Source of the DNA: a virus
IMG/VR virus record: IMGVR_UViG_3300024332_000004
Span: 1 to 35,869 of that record
Strand: one strand, 5' to 3'
DNA: 35,869 nt
The position numbers and the translations under genes are program-made. The notes under the pieces are model-generated. The model did not search any database and was not told the DNA's origin. It saw nothing but the letters and a program-made list of their open reading frames with translations. Each line of letters starts with the position of its first letter. Within the stretch, counting starts at the first letter, position 1. This document shows, piece after piece, positions 20,301-27,168 of the stretch.

Positions 20301-22810
20301 ATTGCATCATTAGTTAATGAGTATTGTGCCTGTAACACAGCCAATAGAGCAGGGTTTTTTTCTGCTTGATCCATTAACCTTTGTATGTTATTAGCATTCT
20401 GAAATAAACTAAGTAACTTAGTTTCTGACTCTTCACTTAATTTACCTGTAGATAATTTAGCAGCATCTAATTGCTTAAACAAATTACTAAACTGTGTCTT
20501 CTTGTAATCTGCTTGTTCTTTTGTATAGTAATATGTGTTACCATCTTCAGGATCTATGTATTGCTTTCCAACTAAATCATCAAGCCTTCCAAAAAATTTA
20601 TCTTTTGCTTTATAGGCAGCATATGTTGCTTGTTGTTGTAGTCCAGATTGAGTTGTTATATTCATAGGCCCTGTTGCAGTTCCTGCTGCAAGACCAAATA
20701 TTGCTGACTCTTCTATCTCACCTCTTGACCATTCTATTTCAAATGATTTTTCTGGTGACATTACTTGGTTAAAAGTACCACGAACTGCATTAAGAGCAGG
20801 TATTTCTGCTAATTCTTCGAGCATTTCTCTTTTTCCTGCACCAAACACTTCTTTCATGGCATACTTAAATGCTGTGCTTTTAGATTCTTTACCTCCTTGT
20901 GCTAAATACGCAATGTATCTTTCTGTTAATTTTGAGGCTGCTTTCTTTTCACCGATCAAATAGAACTGTGGATTTATCTGAGCCACTGCTGCAACAGCAA
21001 GAGATCCAGTGACTGCAAAAGCAGATGCTTCGGTAGGTGTCATACCTTGTCTTATTGCCTCGCCATAAAGTTGATTGTGAGTCTGTCCAGTAACAGCACC
21101 AGTTAATCCAATTCTGTTTGCTACAGTAGATTTACTTAAATAGTTACCTGCTCTTGTTAAGCCTTTACCTTTTGCAAGTGCACCTGTTAATTTTACTCCA
21201 GTACCTAGGCCTTTTGTTCCAAACATTAATACACCTAGATCAGCCATCACTCCAACAAATTTTGGTAATGCTCCTTCTAAATTGTATTGTTGTTCAGATT
21301 TATACTCTTCAGGGTTTGCTTCGTACTTTTCTATTACTTGTTTTACTATTTCATTGTCTTGTACTAAATATCCATCTTTATCTCTTACAGTTTTTGCTGA
21401 TCTAAATTCAGCACCTATGTTATCATCAACAACTAATTGATAGTCATCAACCATAGCAACCCTTTCAGATAACCCTCTATCCTTATTACTTGATTGGCCA
21501 AGTTCACGAACCATGTTCGGATTTTTTTCCTTACTAAATATTCTCTCTGATGCCTCTGCTAAAGCATCTGTCCAACCATATTCGTCATTAAAGGAAAGTG
21601 TTCTAGGAAGAGATAGTATATCATTTACTCCCTTTGCAAGAGATGATACAATTGGTTTTGATATATTGTCTTTAAACCATTTTGGTTGATACTGACCAGG
21701 TATAGGTACGTCTGGAATATCATACTTATCTTTTATGTCTACATATGCTTGAGCATCTTTTAGGTTTTTTTGATTTTCAACCCACTCAGGGTTTCTAGTA
21801 TCAAAGTTTTCACTAACATCCCTTACTTTACCTAATATATTTATTGCTCTTTGATAGTTCTTAAATTCAGGTAAACTGTTTAATTTACCGAACCTTTCTT
21901 GCATATCTTCATATGATCCAAACTTGTATGTTTTATTTGATACACCTGTTTCTGTAGGTCTATTAGACTGGTAGTCAGCACCTTCAGACATTATATCATT
22001 TATTTCATCTATAAGGTATTGTTTCTTTGTTGGATCTTTTTCTACTGCAAGTTGATTTTGTAGAGTTTTAATTTCTTTCCCTTGAGAATTAAGTTGGTTT
22101 ATTAGAAACCCATACTCTTCTCCATGTTCTTTCCAGACCTGACTATTTTCAGTGTCTTCTACAACAGCAAACATATCTTCTGAAAGAAAGTTGATTGCCT
22201 TCTGTTCAAAGTCTCCTTTTTCAACACCAGTTAATTTATTGTCATTATAATCTAATTGACTAGCAAATAAGTCATTCCCTGATGCACTGGAATAGTTTCT
22301 TAAAACATCATAAAAATCTGCATTTTGAGTTACTAGGTCAGAGGTAGTTGCTGCTGCGATCTTTGCTCTTTCTAGTGCTACTTGTTTTTTAGCCTCCTCT
22401 TTCTTTGCTTTGTTAGAGTCTATTATTGCTTGGGTTCTAGGACTTATTCTTCTTGAGTTTCCACCAGGGCCACTACCACCAGACAATTTAGGATTGCTTG
22501 AGTTTCTTGCAACATCTGTTGATTGGTCTACAAAAGTTGAAGAGGCTGCATTAAATCTAGGTAGATTGTCAGCACCTTCTGGAATATTATTTATATTTAA
22601 GGCAGGTGCAGGTAGAAATTTATCAGCGTTAAACTGTTCAAAATTATCATATCCCCAAACCGTTTTTGCGTTGCTACCTAATTTTTTAAAAGTATCTTTT
22701 CTATAGTCATTAGATTGCATTTGAAATTTAAACTCATCAAATGTTCTTTTTTGTGGGCCATAGATTTCTCCTATTTTTTCCCAGGCTGCAAGTAACTCTT
22801 TATCTTCCAT
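14363..22810 (-). CDS. Giant ejection/internal virion protein with metallopeptidase motif, 2815 aa
   Basis: This is probably carried in the virion and injected, in the gp16 position of a T7-like ejection set. Approximate order: helical N-terminus; hydrophobic stretches near 510-543 and 590-607; acidic low-complexity linker 843-964; gluzincin-like metallopeptidase with H1171-E-F-G-H1175 and a probable third ligand E1227 in DEALAIA; a module around 1540-1830 (GGMYYPIKFHEKGFFW near 1590) resembling associated domains of large polyvalent phage proteins; repeated SFQL linkers; a long helical region; a hydrophobic segment near 2494-2513 before an acidic DDDD stretch; and a basic C-terminus. It is more than twice the size of T7 gp16. 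No lysozyme/transglycosylase motif was recognised. The peptidase call is motif-based, the ejection role from gene order. Confidence 0.75.
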   Translation of the reverse strand: MEDKELLAAWEKIGEIYGPQKRTFDEFKFQMQSNDYRKDTFKKLGSNAKTVWGYDNFEQFNADKFLPAPALNINNIPEGADNLPRFNAASSTFVDQSTDVARNSSNPKLSGGSGPGGNSRRISPRTQAIIDSNKAKKEEAKKQVALERAKIAAATTSDLVTQNADFYDVLRNYSSASGNDLFASQLDYNDNKLTGVEKGDFEQKAINFLSEDMFAVVEDTENSQVWKEHGEEYGFLINQLNSQGKEIKTLQNQLAVEKDPTKKQYLIDEINDIMSEGADYQSNRPTETGVSNKTYKFGSYEDMQERFGKLNSLPEFKNYQRAINILGKVRDVSENFDTRNPEWVENQKNLKDAQAYVDIKDKYDIPDVPIPGQYQPKWFKDNISKPIVSSLAKGVNDILSLPRTLSFNDEYGWTDALAEASERIFSKEKNPNMVRELGQSSNKDRGLSERVAMVDDYQLVVDDNIGAEFRSAKTVRDKDGYLVQDNEIVKQVIEKYEANPEEYKSEQQYNLEGALPKFVGVMADLGVLMFGTKGLGTGVKLTGALAKGKGLTRAGNYLSKSTVANRIGLTGAVTGQTHNQLYGEAIRQGMTPTEASAFAVTGSLAVAAVAQINPQFYLIGEKKAASKLTERYIAYLAQGGKESKSTAFKYAMKEVFGAGKREMLEELAEIPALNAVRGTFNQVMSPEKSFEIEWSRGEIEESAIFGLAAGTATGPMNITTQSGLQQQATYAAYKAKDKFFGRLDDLVGKQYIDPEDGNTYYYTKEQADYKKTQFSNLFKQLDAAKLSTGKLSEESETKLLSLFQNANNIQRLMDQAEKNPALLAVLQAQYSLTNDAIAKELQDNKKSKPKTKQEPKNPPVDGNGTTPVSTEQAVSTDNEIDAALNNDPDNVLDGRENVIPEVNENTTEEEVDNIANEAVKEGQKQQAINTGANVEGDQNLETENNSETEVEPEPEYERNEQGRIIVGEGGIKGLQKKRGKVKPKDPKRPLKEEIEERVKIASNGTINTVTGIEHSSYGYPWFNSILRQVADINTDEEVKEYYIQSIENGVKVSENNKDYYSREFKRLGIDPKLWSELVVKKDSKSKPKPLFTKDEVTTAKANNDYLSPLIKRLKENFPGVEIVVDAKAVEELALSQNVTPEGAKAARGVYDAVNNRVLINPKTANKDTPIHEFGHVWTRLAKEERKELWDKGMSLIAGSDLVKNLRAQIAKNPDLQKVYTEDKILDEALAIAIGQRGAKIFESQEEQGIWDNWIKEFFDFIKQKFGVNTNQGIEDLTLREFIEIASTEILTGEKIVPVRSKLKTLNSNIEVRYNKEGDLEIINTKTGKPVSKPTRRKVEKQIIEMNELPAEWIDAGTTLYEALQEDKTNREGFYDPVEAAFIGYKVKRQSFIDNSDVNNINNTLGRAWFSNSEGQALDVIAMEIEGMVYGGEYNASQPRVEVQDLVDIMLKNPGNYLAVPQDVKDAKDNFMEVTGMYPTLKNAEAIKDKITDSNSKLDEVYDEDFLDQDIQNDDGEIPFQLSFQANFKDPITGLTYSYDKNGNKFKVLEDSGYVTKNKTLRDFADKHMVLHTPDFAFSGQISKDGELIVEGKGGMYYPIKFHEKGFFWASTESGADSLVKTLNESLQKNPDGKIYMGLVTATPSKLLSSTTASNAVVDIFTTDSFIKGLGLKKAQVNNALVEAANETETKKTKKLDKNNKPIIVNGKNVMIDKVTGLRANTKKRFSVENNLKLIRTKLANDKSSFEDRKFFVQSFLNLLASNVNPKALDAKGKMKYVKSDKITKTNEQIFKFFKETIGYEQMTGTGGRISKANLTSAVSYMLGEPLLRSESETNKVYAVLEISGKLDTFESDAHESYPKAIGVDTKTNDARTKLHILKDRNDWRDNFADPDTDTNIEIGRPRNKDGKPRSHIQILPTTVGLTYAPVRVLNESENPGMSFQLEGDTNKKQVSESIQRLKDQGNFTEQQLVEYFNRRFPDISIKELGEMYNGKVPEDSPRSEKRKYTSRLEQVLSQETFEEISEEAKTYIPKRNSITEAEAQFMFDNIGLEESINIIKSNPDWLLPEVRIALTNKVVKGLEAEASKLRAEGKVAEANVISTSINGIVEMMAKEGTKAGRFIQAFKLLDALSVDRTIGLINKKLKEAGKDPLTKEQEAEVRRLKEESDNASEGLPKSTALANQYKYTASLVGTDFKSLFEAYFYASILSGTTTQIRNIMANVMSIGNELLVTSIREAFLGNPAAIFHATEGLIKGLSKGWLNAKHILETGVKSDRSDKFDSPVLLEWWRFNTNSKVLNKLLNSKLLPWSPNFLKYVQRAMVAGDQMFFHSAKEMQSRALANRLKKGKDVTPEDIKRAESILNPSKEAQEKAKAEARDDGYKDGTTQFKIRVHEIMEGNRDMTIQGTSEEFAAKTTFNYEPEGALSYLYNFIVQSRQMKGVGPIMTTFIPFARVLTNVFNRFLHYTPVGYVTAARGKVRVASGKTRILSKEEKADLYIKATIGLSTLTGLVGYLMSHADDDDSVLKISAAGPKDFNKKYELQKAGWKPFTVTVGDLSFSYADHPLYFILAAAGTLYESDKYGNSIEGEGAADLFSYVALTTSMSMLQQSWLQGLSDLGRILNSNDPAKAVANKVFGVASSIALPNFHKQLVRQSMEIMGDPIKARRTGTLTGALDQLYRDIPLANSGLYDMVDNYGDPVIPHQGQKFMPLDIKLGDNGDPLTKHLVGEGVFVGSASNRKIEDFDLGESRYLDGDEYQVYKMESAKEVGKVLRENRDYLYGLKGEELGEAVRALKIEARNTALYELFYYGKYKKLTKKKR

Positions 22811-22827
22811 TCTGTTATTTTGATTTA

Positions 22828-24618
22828 TTAAAACTGAGTTTCCTGCAAGGCGAATTTCATTGCTGATTGTGTAACATATTTCTCTGAACCATCTTCAAAA
22901 GTTACAAGGTATTTATCTCTACCTCTGTCTGGATTAGCAGACATTCCTGCTCTTTCAACCTTCCTAATTACTCTAGTCGCATCTAAAGATGTAACTAAAT
23001 TCCCTGCCCATGCAGAGTTTATAGCCTTAGCCATTTCTTTATTAAGATCATAGTTTGTACTGCTGTCATCCATTAGGTCATAACTAAAACCATCAATCGC
23101 TGCTAAAGCATTTCCTGCTGCTTGTTGGTGAAACAATACTTTACTCTTGTTATCGTCACTCATTGAATACTTCTGATACTTAGTACCTGCTAATGATTGG
23201 TTTGCAGGTGACCATTTTCCAGACTGTGCTTCAGCAGGTGTCAACTCAGAAATATTCTTAGTTGTTGTACCGTCTGTAACCGTTTGTCTTATGTTAAATG
23301 CTTTAGATGTATTGTCGTATTCAGGTAGACTATTAGCATCTTTCATTGTGAAACCATTACCTGCACTTGAAGCCATAATCATCAAGTCATTAAATTGAGA
23401 TTCGTCATATTTAACAACTCCACGACCTGTGTCTATGTAAAGTACATCTTCGTTTGCAGGTCTAAATATTTTAGCAGCAGGTCTTCCTGGTGATTTACCA
23501 ATACCTGGAATAAGTTTAATATCCTTAAATTGATTAGTTACGTCAAACCCATCTATTGTTTCATTTCCAACAACTAATTCACTCATAGGACTATTTCCAA
23601 TAATTGATTGATCACCTAGTAATGCTCTACTAAGTTGTGTTGCCACAAGCGAAGAAGGATTTGGTGTGTTATTATTATTACCACTGCCACTACCTTGACC
23701 TGGTTGGAAACTTTCTCTTGTTTTAGAAACACTTGCGTAATCAGGAATTACTTGTTTCATTTGTTCTAAAACAAATTCTTGACCTGCTGCCATTTCTAAG
23801 GCTTCCATCTCTTCTGGTGTTCCTGATTGTCCTTCTGTTTTCTTATCAACGTAAGCATCTAGCATTGCCATGTGTGCTTTACTTGATGTTCCCCATTTCT
23901 CAACTAGGTCTGTTGGTACATCTTTAGAGTCTGTAAAAACAGGAACAGATCTTCCGTTTTTCAGTTTATACATTTGAGTTTTTTCTCCTGAATACTCTCC
24001 TTGTTTTAAGGTCGAAAATTCACCAATCTTACCTTCTCCAGATTTAGTTGATCCACCAAACTTATATTTGCCTAGTAACTCTACAAAGTCTTCTCTTACA
24101 ACGTCTTGATTTATATTATCTACACCTTTAAGGTATGACTTATATGCACCCTGCATATCTTGTGACGTTAACTCTAAGTTTGTGTTATCCTCTAGTAATG
24201 CAAAAAATCCTTCTTTATCGTAATATTTTTTATCTTCATCACCTTCAAACGCAGCACTAGTTCTTTCTAGTAGTTTAGTAACCTGATTTTGTTTGGCTAC
24301 GGTCATCCCCAACTCTGCGTTAGATTGATTTAACACCTTAGAATAGTTACTCCCATTTGGATTCAACTTAGCCAGTCTTTCAATTGATGCTTCGACTTGT
24401 GTTACCATATCGTCAGAAAAATGACCTGATACAATTCCATCTCTTAACGATGCTGCCTGTTGAAATCTTTGTGCTTTGTTAGATTTGTTTTGTGCAAGAC
24501 TTTGACTCAATGCCGATTGCAGTTGATTCATTCCTTTGTCTATGTAACCACCAAACATATCTTTCTCTAAGGTTGGAGTTGTTTTTGCTCCCATCAACCC
24601 TGGTGTGAATTTTGCCAT
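22828..24618 (-). CDS. Probable internal virion protein (T7 gp15-position), 596 aa
   Basis: This is a large, mostly helical N-terminal protein (QSALSQSLAQNKSNKAQRFQQ region; helices to about 165) with mixed, more polar middle and C-terminal parts and a glycine/asparagine-rich linker near 325 (GSGSGNNNN). There is no membrane segment. It lies between a gp14-like small protein and the giant gp16-like protein, matching the T7 inner-core order gp14-gp15-gp16. The frame extends upstream, but I chose the ATG at 24618, 4 nt after the preceding stop, since the longer version overlaps that gene. It is predicted to be part of the ejection conduit. No sequence motif proves this; position and size do the work. 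Confidence 0.65.
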   Translation of the reverse strand: MAKFTPGLMGAKTTPTLEKDMFGGYIDKGMNQLQSALSQSLAQNKSNKAQRFQQAASLRDGIVSGHFSDDMVTQVEASIERLAKLNPNGSNYSKVLNQSNAELGMTVAKQNQVTKLLERTSAAFEGDEDKKYYDKEGFFALLEDNTNLELTSQDMQGAYKSYLKGVDNINQDVVREDFVELLGKYKFGGSTKSGEGKIGEFSTLKQGEYSGEKTQMYKLKNGRSVPVFTDSKDVPTDLVEKWGTSSKAHMAMLDAYVDKKTEGQSGTPEEMEALEMAAGQEFVLEQMKQVIPDYASVSKTRESFQPGQGSGSGNNNNTPNPSSLVATQLSRALLGDQSIIGNSPMSELVVGNETIDGFDVTNQFKDIKLIPGIGKSPGRPAAKIFRPANEDVLYIDTGRGVVKYDESQFNDLMIMASSAGNGFTMKDANSLPEYDNTSKAFNIRQTVTDGTTTKNISELTPAEAQSGKWSPANQSLAGTKYQKYSMSDDNKSKVLFHQQAAGNALAAIDGFSYDLMDDSSTNYDLNKEMAKAINSAWAGNLVTSLDATRVIRKVERAGMSANPDRGRDKYLVTFEDGSEKYVTQSAMKFALQETQF

Positions 24619-24622
24619 AATC

Positions 24623-25237
24623 TTATCCGTTTTTAAAGAAGCCTCCTTCAAAACCTGCTGCATTACCTGCTGTTTGTAAGGATGTCATTCCTGCTGCTGC
24701 TTGATTTAAACCTCCAAAAGTCATCTCTCTAGATGCTTTATTATTTGCCATTGTCATTTCAGTCTTCATATTGTATGGATCAAGTTCATTTAATTTAAAT
24801 GCTTGATCTCTAAAACTAGAAAGGTTACTTAAAGACTGTGAGAAATCATTTCTTCTTTGTGCTTTTACAGCACCTATCCTGTCATTTGCTTTTATTAGTG
24901 ATTCTTGAGATTGAGCATCTGCACCAACACCTACTGCTAACATATCCTCAAGTGAACCTGATGATGATTGCACTCTATTTAAAGCGTTTGCTTTATCTGT
25001 GTTAATGCTATCAACTAATTCTTGTTGTCCATCAACCTGTGCATTTACTAAGTTTCTTCTCATAGCAAGATCTTCTCCTACTTCTTTTGGAATTTCATAC
25101 TTAGGACGTTGAGCAATCATTGCATCGATTTCTCTTTGTCTTTTCTTTTTACCAAATATACCTGAAGCCATTTGTGCGATACCACCAACTGCCGATAGAC
25201 CTGCTCCGATCATTCCTGCTGTTACTATTCCTGCCAT
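24623..25237 (-). CDS. Probable small internal virion protein (T7 gp14-like), 204 aa
   Basis: The N-terminus is a glycine/alanine-rich hydrophobic segment (about 3-29, GMIGAGLSAVGGIAQMASGI), followed by KKKRQREID and a long helical region rich in Gln, Asn and Ala (about 60-150), ending in a Gly/Ala tail (GGLNQAAAGM, GFEGGFF). A hydrophobic Gly/Ala start plus a polar helical body of about 200 residues is the form of T7 gp14-type ejection proteins, which insert in the outer membrane. It is followed by the gp15- and gp16-position genes and overlaps the preceding cupin-like gene by 13 nt. Function inferred from order and composition. Confidence 0.65.
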   Translation of the reverse strand: MAGIVTAGMIGAGLSAVGGIAQMASGIFGKKKRQREIDAMIAQRPKYEIPKEVGEDLAMRRNLVNAQVDGQQELVDSINTDKANALNRVQSSSGSLEDMLAVGVGADAQSQESLIKANDRIGAVKAQRRNDFSQSLSNLSSFRDQAFKLNELDPYNMKTEMTMANNKASREMTFGGLNQAAAGMTSLQTAGNAAGFEGGFFKNG

Positions 25238-25710
25238 GATTTTTCTTTTTTATTATATTCTTCTATTGTGAATGAGTACAATTCTTCTTGCACCTCTTCT
25301 ATGTTTTTATTGTTTGTTGGGTTTTTGTGTACGTTTATAAACAAACACTCTTCCGTACAAACTATAAATCTTTTTGCTCCTTTTATTGACTTTGCATAAC
25401 ATGGAGCAATATGTTCTACAGTTTCGTCATCAGTTGTAACAAGTATTCTGCCAGATAATAAAAACCAAAAATGATCAGTATGATGTATCGCACTGATCAC
25501 AAAAGAGCCTTCAGGCATTCTCATTTTCCTCATGTATAATTGATCTGAAAACTCATGGGTTATTGTAAACTCTTCATTATTTACTAAAGTTTTACCATCA
25601 CCATAAATCCCTTCAATATCATTATTAGCAATCATAACATTTTGTAACTCTTCAAGCCTCTGTTTGTAATTACTTACACCAGTTTCTTTTTTGTTTGTTA
25701 CGTTTGCCAT
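25225..25710 (-). CDS. Cupin-like protein in the tail operon, 161 aa
   Basis: Residues about 45-130 look like a small double-stranded beta-helix: FVISAIHHTDHFWFLLSGRIL with H76, H77 and H80, then TTDDETVEHIAPCYAKSI and a KRFIVCTEECLFINVHKN strand. LLSGRILV is typical of the cupin core. It could bind metal through the His cluster, but no enzyme family can be assigned. It lies between the lectin-like tail protein and the gp14-like protein, so it may be a virion component or an assembly factor rather than a metabolic enzyme. The start lies one base after the preceding stop. Confidence 0.6.
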   Translation of the reverse strand: MANVTNKKETGVSNYKQRLEELQNVMIANNDIEGIYGDGKTLVNNEEFTITHEFSDQLYMRKMRMPEGSFVISAIHHTDHFWFLLSGRILVTTDDETVEHIAPCYAKSIKGAKRFIVCTEECLFINVHKNPTNNKNIEEVQEELYSFTIEEYNKKEKSWQE

Positions 25711-25711
25711 A

Positions 25712-27157
25712 TTAGGTTGTATGTCCTTTACTTGTTATATATCCTATATTAGAATGTTTCACTTCTAAATCCTTATCAGTAAAAGTCATCCCAACTTTTA
25801 TGTATTGTCCTCTCAGTTTAGTACCTCTTCTTAGTTTGTCACCGTAAGTAGCATTATCACTTACGTTAGGATCATTAACATCCCCAAACATTTCAGAGTA
25901 ATATGTACCCTCTCTTCTAATATAATCCTCTCTCACTAAGTCCGAGTTCATAATCCAACTCTCTTCAGTTTGTAATGTTGTATAGTTTGGTTTAGTGTTG
26001 CCTTCTACTGCATGATTCATATACACTTTTGGCTGACTTGGACTTACGTTTTCGATATATGTAACTTTCGTTGGGTAATATCCACCGTAAAAATAATTTT
26101 TATTTACCGTATCATCATGAATAAATAGGTCTCCGTTTGTAAAGGTAGCGATTCCTGTCTTAAAAGTTGTCATGTATTCAGGAATGTAAGAGTATCTAGA
26201 AACCCATCTTTTTGAGTTGTCACTCCAGGCTAAAGTTGTTTTAGATCCTGCTTGTATTTCAGTTATTAATTCATTCTCTTTTTTAAATATTCTAACATTA
26301 GTAACCCAAGCGTATTCTTGAGTATTACTATTAGAAAAATCAAATTTTATTTCAGGACTTTGCCTATCTAATTCTGTTATAGTATGCTCTATAAAATTTG
26401 TATATGCATTCGGTAAGTTATTTTGAGAAAATATATTTGTTCCTTGAGCACCAAAGTTTATATCTAAATCTGTTTTAGGAGCAGGGTATTCAGATTCGGC
26501 CTCTACTACCTTATAAACTATTCCTCCTCCAAAAATATCTCCAACAGAAACACTTACAGTCGGATCTACAACTTGTTCTCTAAATGCTCTAGTTCTAAAC
26601 CTGTAAGATTTTGGTCGCCCAAATCCTCCACCACCACCAGAATTTGGATTGAAAGACATTGAGAAAACTGGACTTGGGTTTGTGGGATTTTGAGATTCAG
26701 TAGACATCCAGTAACCCTTTTGTTGATAATGAGTTTGAGTCTTCCTAAGTTTTTTGCCACCATTTGATAAAATTATAGGATCTAAAACATCCATCAAATG
26801 ATACACTCTTCCTAATTGACCAAGGCTTGGTAAATACCAATCATCATATGTAACACCAGATACCACTCTAACTACATCTGTTACTAGTTGTGCTGCTGAG
26901 TCTGTATGACCTGTCTGATTTATAATGTTTTGTGTATTTATTTTCCCACTCCAATTATTACAAGTTCCTATATTTTCATTAACATTACTCCATCTTGGTA
27001 GTTCTCCATTTGGATTACTTTCAATATCCTGCATTTCTTGCAAATCAACTATGTATACAGTTTTGTCTGAACCTAAAGGTGCATTGTTTTGAATATCAAA
27101 AACTATTTTGATTTCATCACCTACTTGAAAATTTGTATTTAAACTAAAGTCACTCAT
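25712..27157 (-). CDS. Tail protein: DUF1566 lectin-like domain plus nozzle-type C-terminus, 481 aa
   Basis: Residues about 60-200 resemble the DUF1566 domain (C-type-lectin-like): CNNWSGK, DDWYLPSLGQL (105-115), KGYWMSTE (148-154), a Gly-rich loop (174-178) and RFRTRAFRE (186-194). A VGDIFGGGIVYKV strand follows. The C-terminal half (about 240-481), with VYMNHAVEGN, WIMNSDLVREDYIRREGTYYSEMFGD and KLRRGTKLRGQYIKVGM, recalls the C-terminal part of nozzle/muzzle proteins of crAss-like podoviruses. It is likely at the tail tip and may bind the host surface. The first part of the presumed nozzle is encoded just upstream in the operon. The domain call is fairly good, the split-nozzle idea tentative. 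Confidence 0.6.
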   Translation of the reverse strand: MSDFSLNTNFQVGDEIKIVFDIQNNAPLGSDKTVYIVDLQEMQDIESNPNGELPRWSNVNENIGTCNNWSGKINTQNIINQTGHTDSAAQLVTDVVRVVSGVTYDDWYLPSLGQLGRVYHLMDVLDPIILSNGGKKLRKTQTHYQQKGYWMSTESQNPTNPSPVFSMSFNPNSGGGGGFGRPKSYRFRTRAFREQVVDPTVSVSVGDIFGGGIVYKVVEAESEYPAPKTDLDINFGAQGTNIFSQNNLPNAYTNFIEHTITELDRQSPEIKFDFSNSNTQEYAWVTNVRIFKKENELITEIQAGSKTTLAWSDNSKRWVSRYSYIPEYMTTFKTGIATFTNGDLFIHDDTVNKNYFYGGYYPTKVTYIENVSPSQPKVYMNHAVEGNTKPNYTTLQTEESWIMNSDLVREDYIRREGTYYSEMFGDVNDPNVSDNATYGDKLRRGTKLRGQYIKVGMTFTDKDLEVKHSNIGYITSKGHTT

Positions 27158-27168
27158 GTCTTATTATG

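Noticed and set aside
16797-22706. Open frames on the + strand opposite the giant gene
   Set aside because: They have Leu/Ser/Phe-rich composition typical of antisense shadows, and no leaders or coupling.
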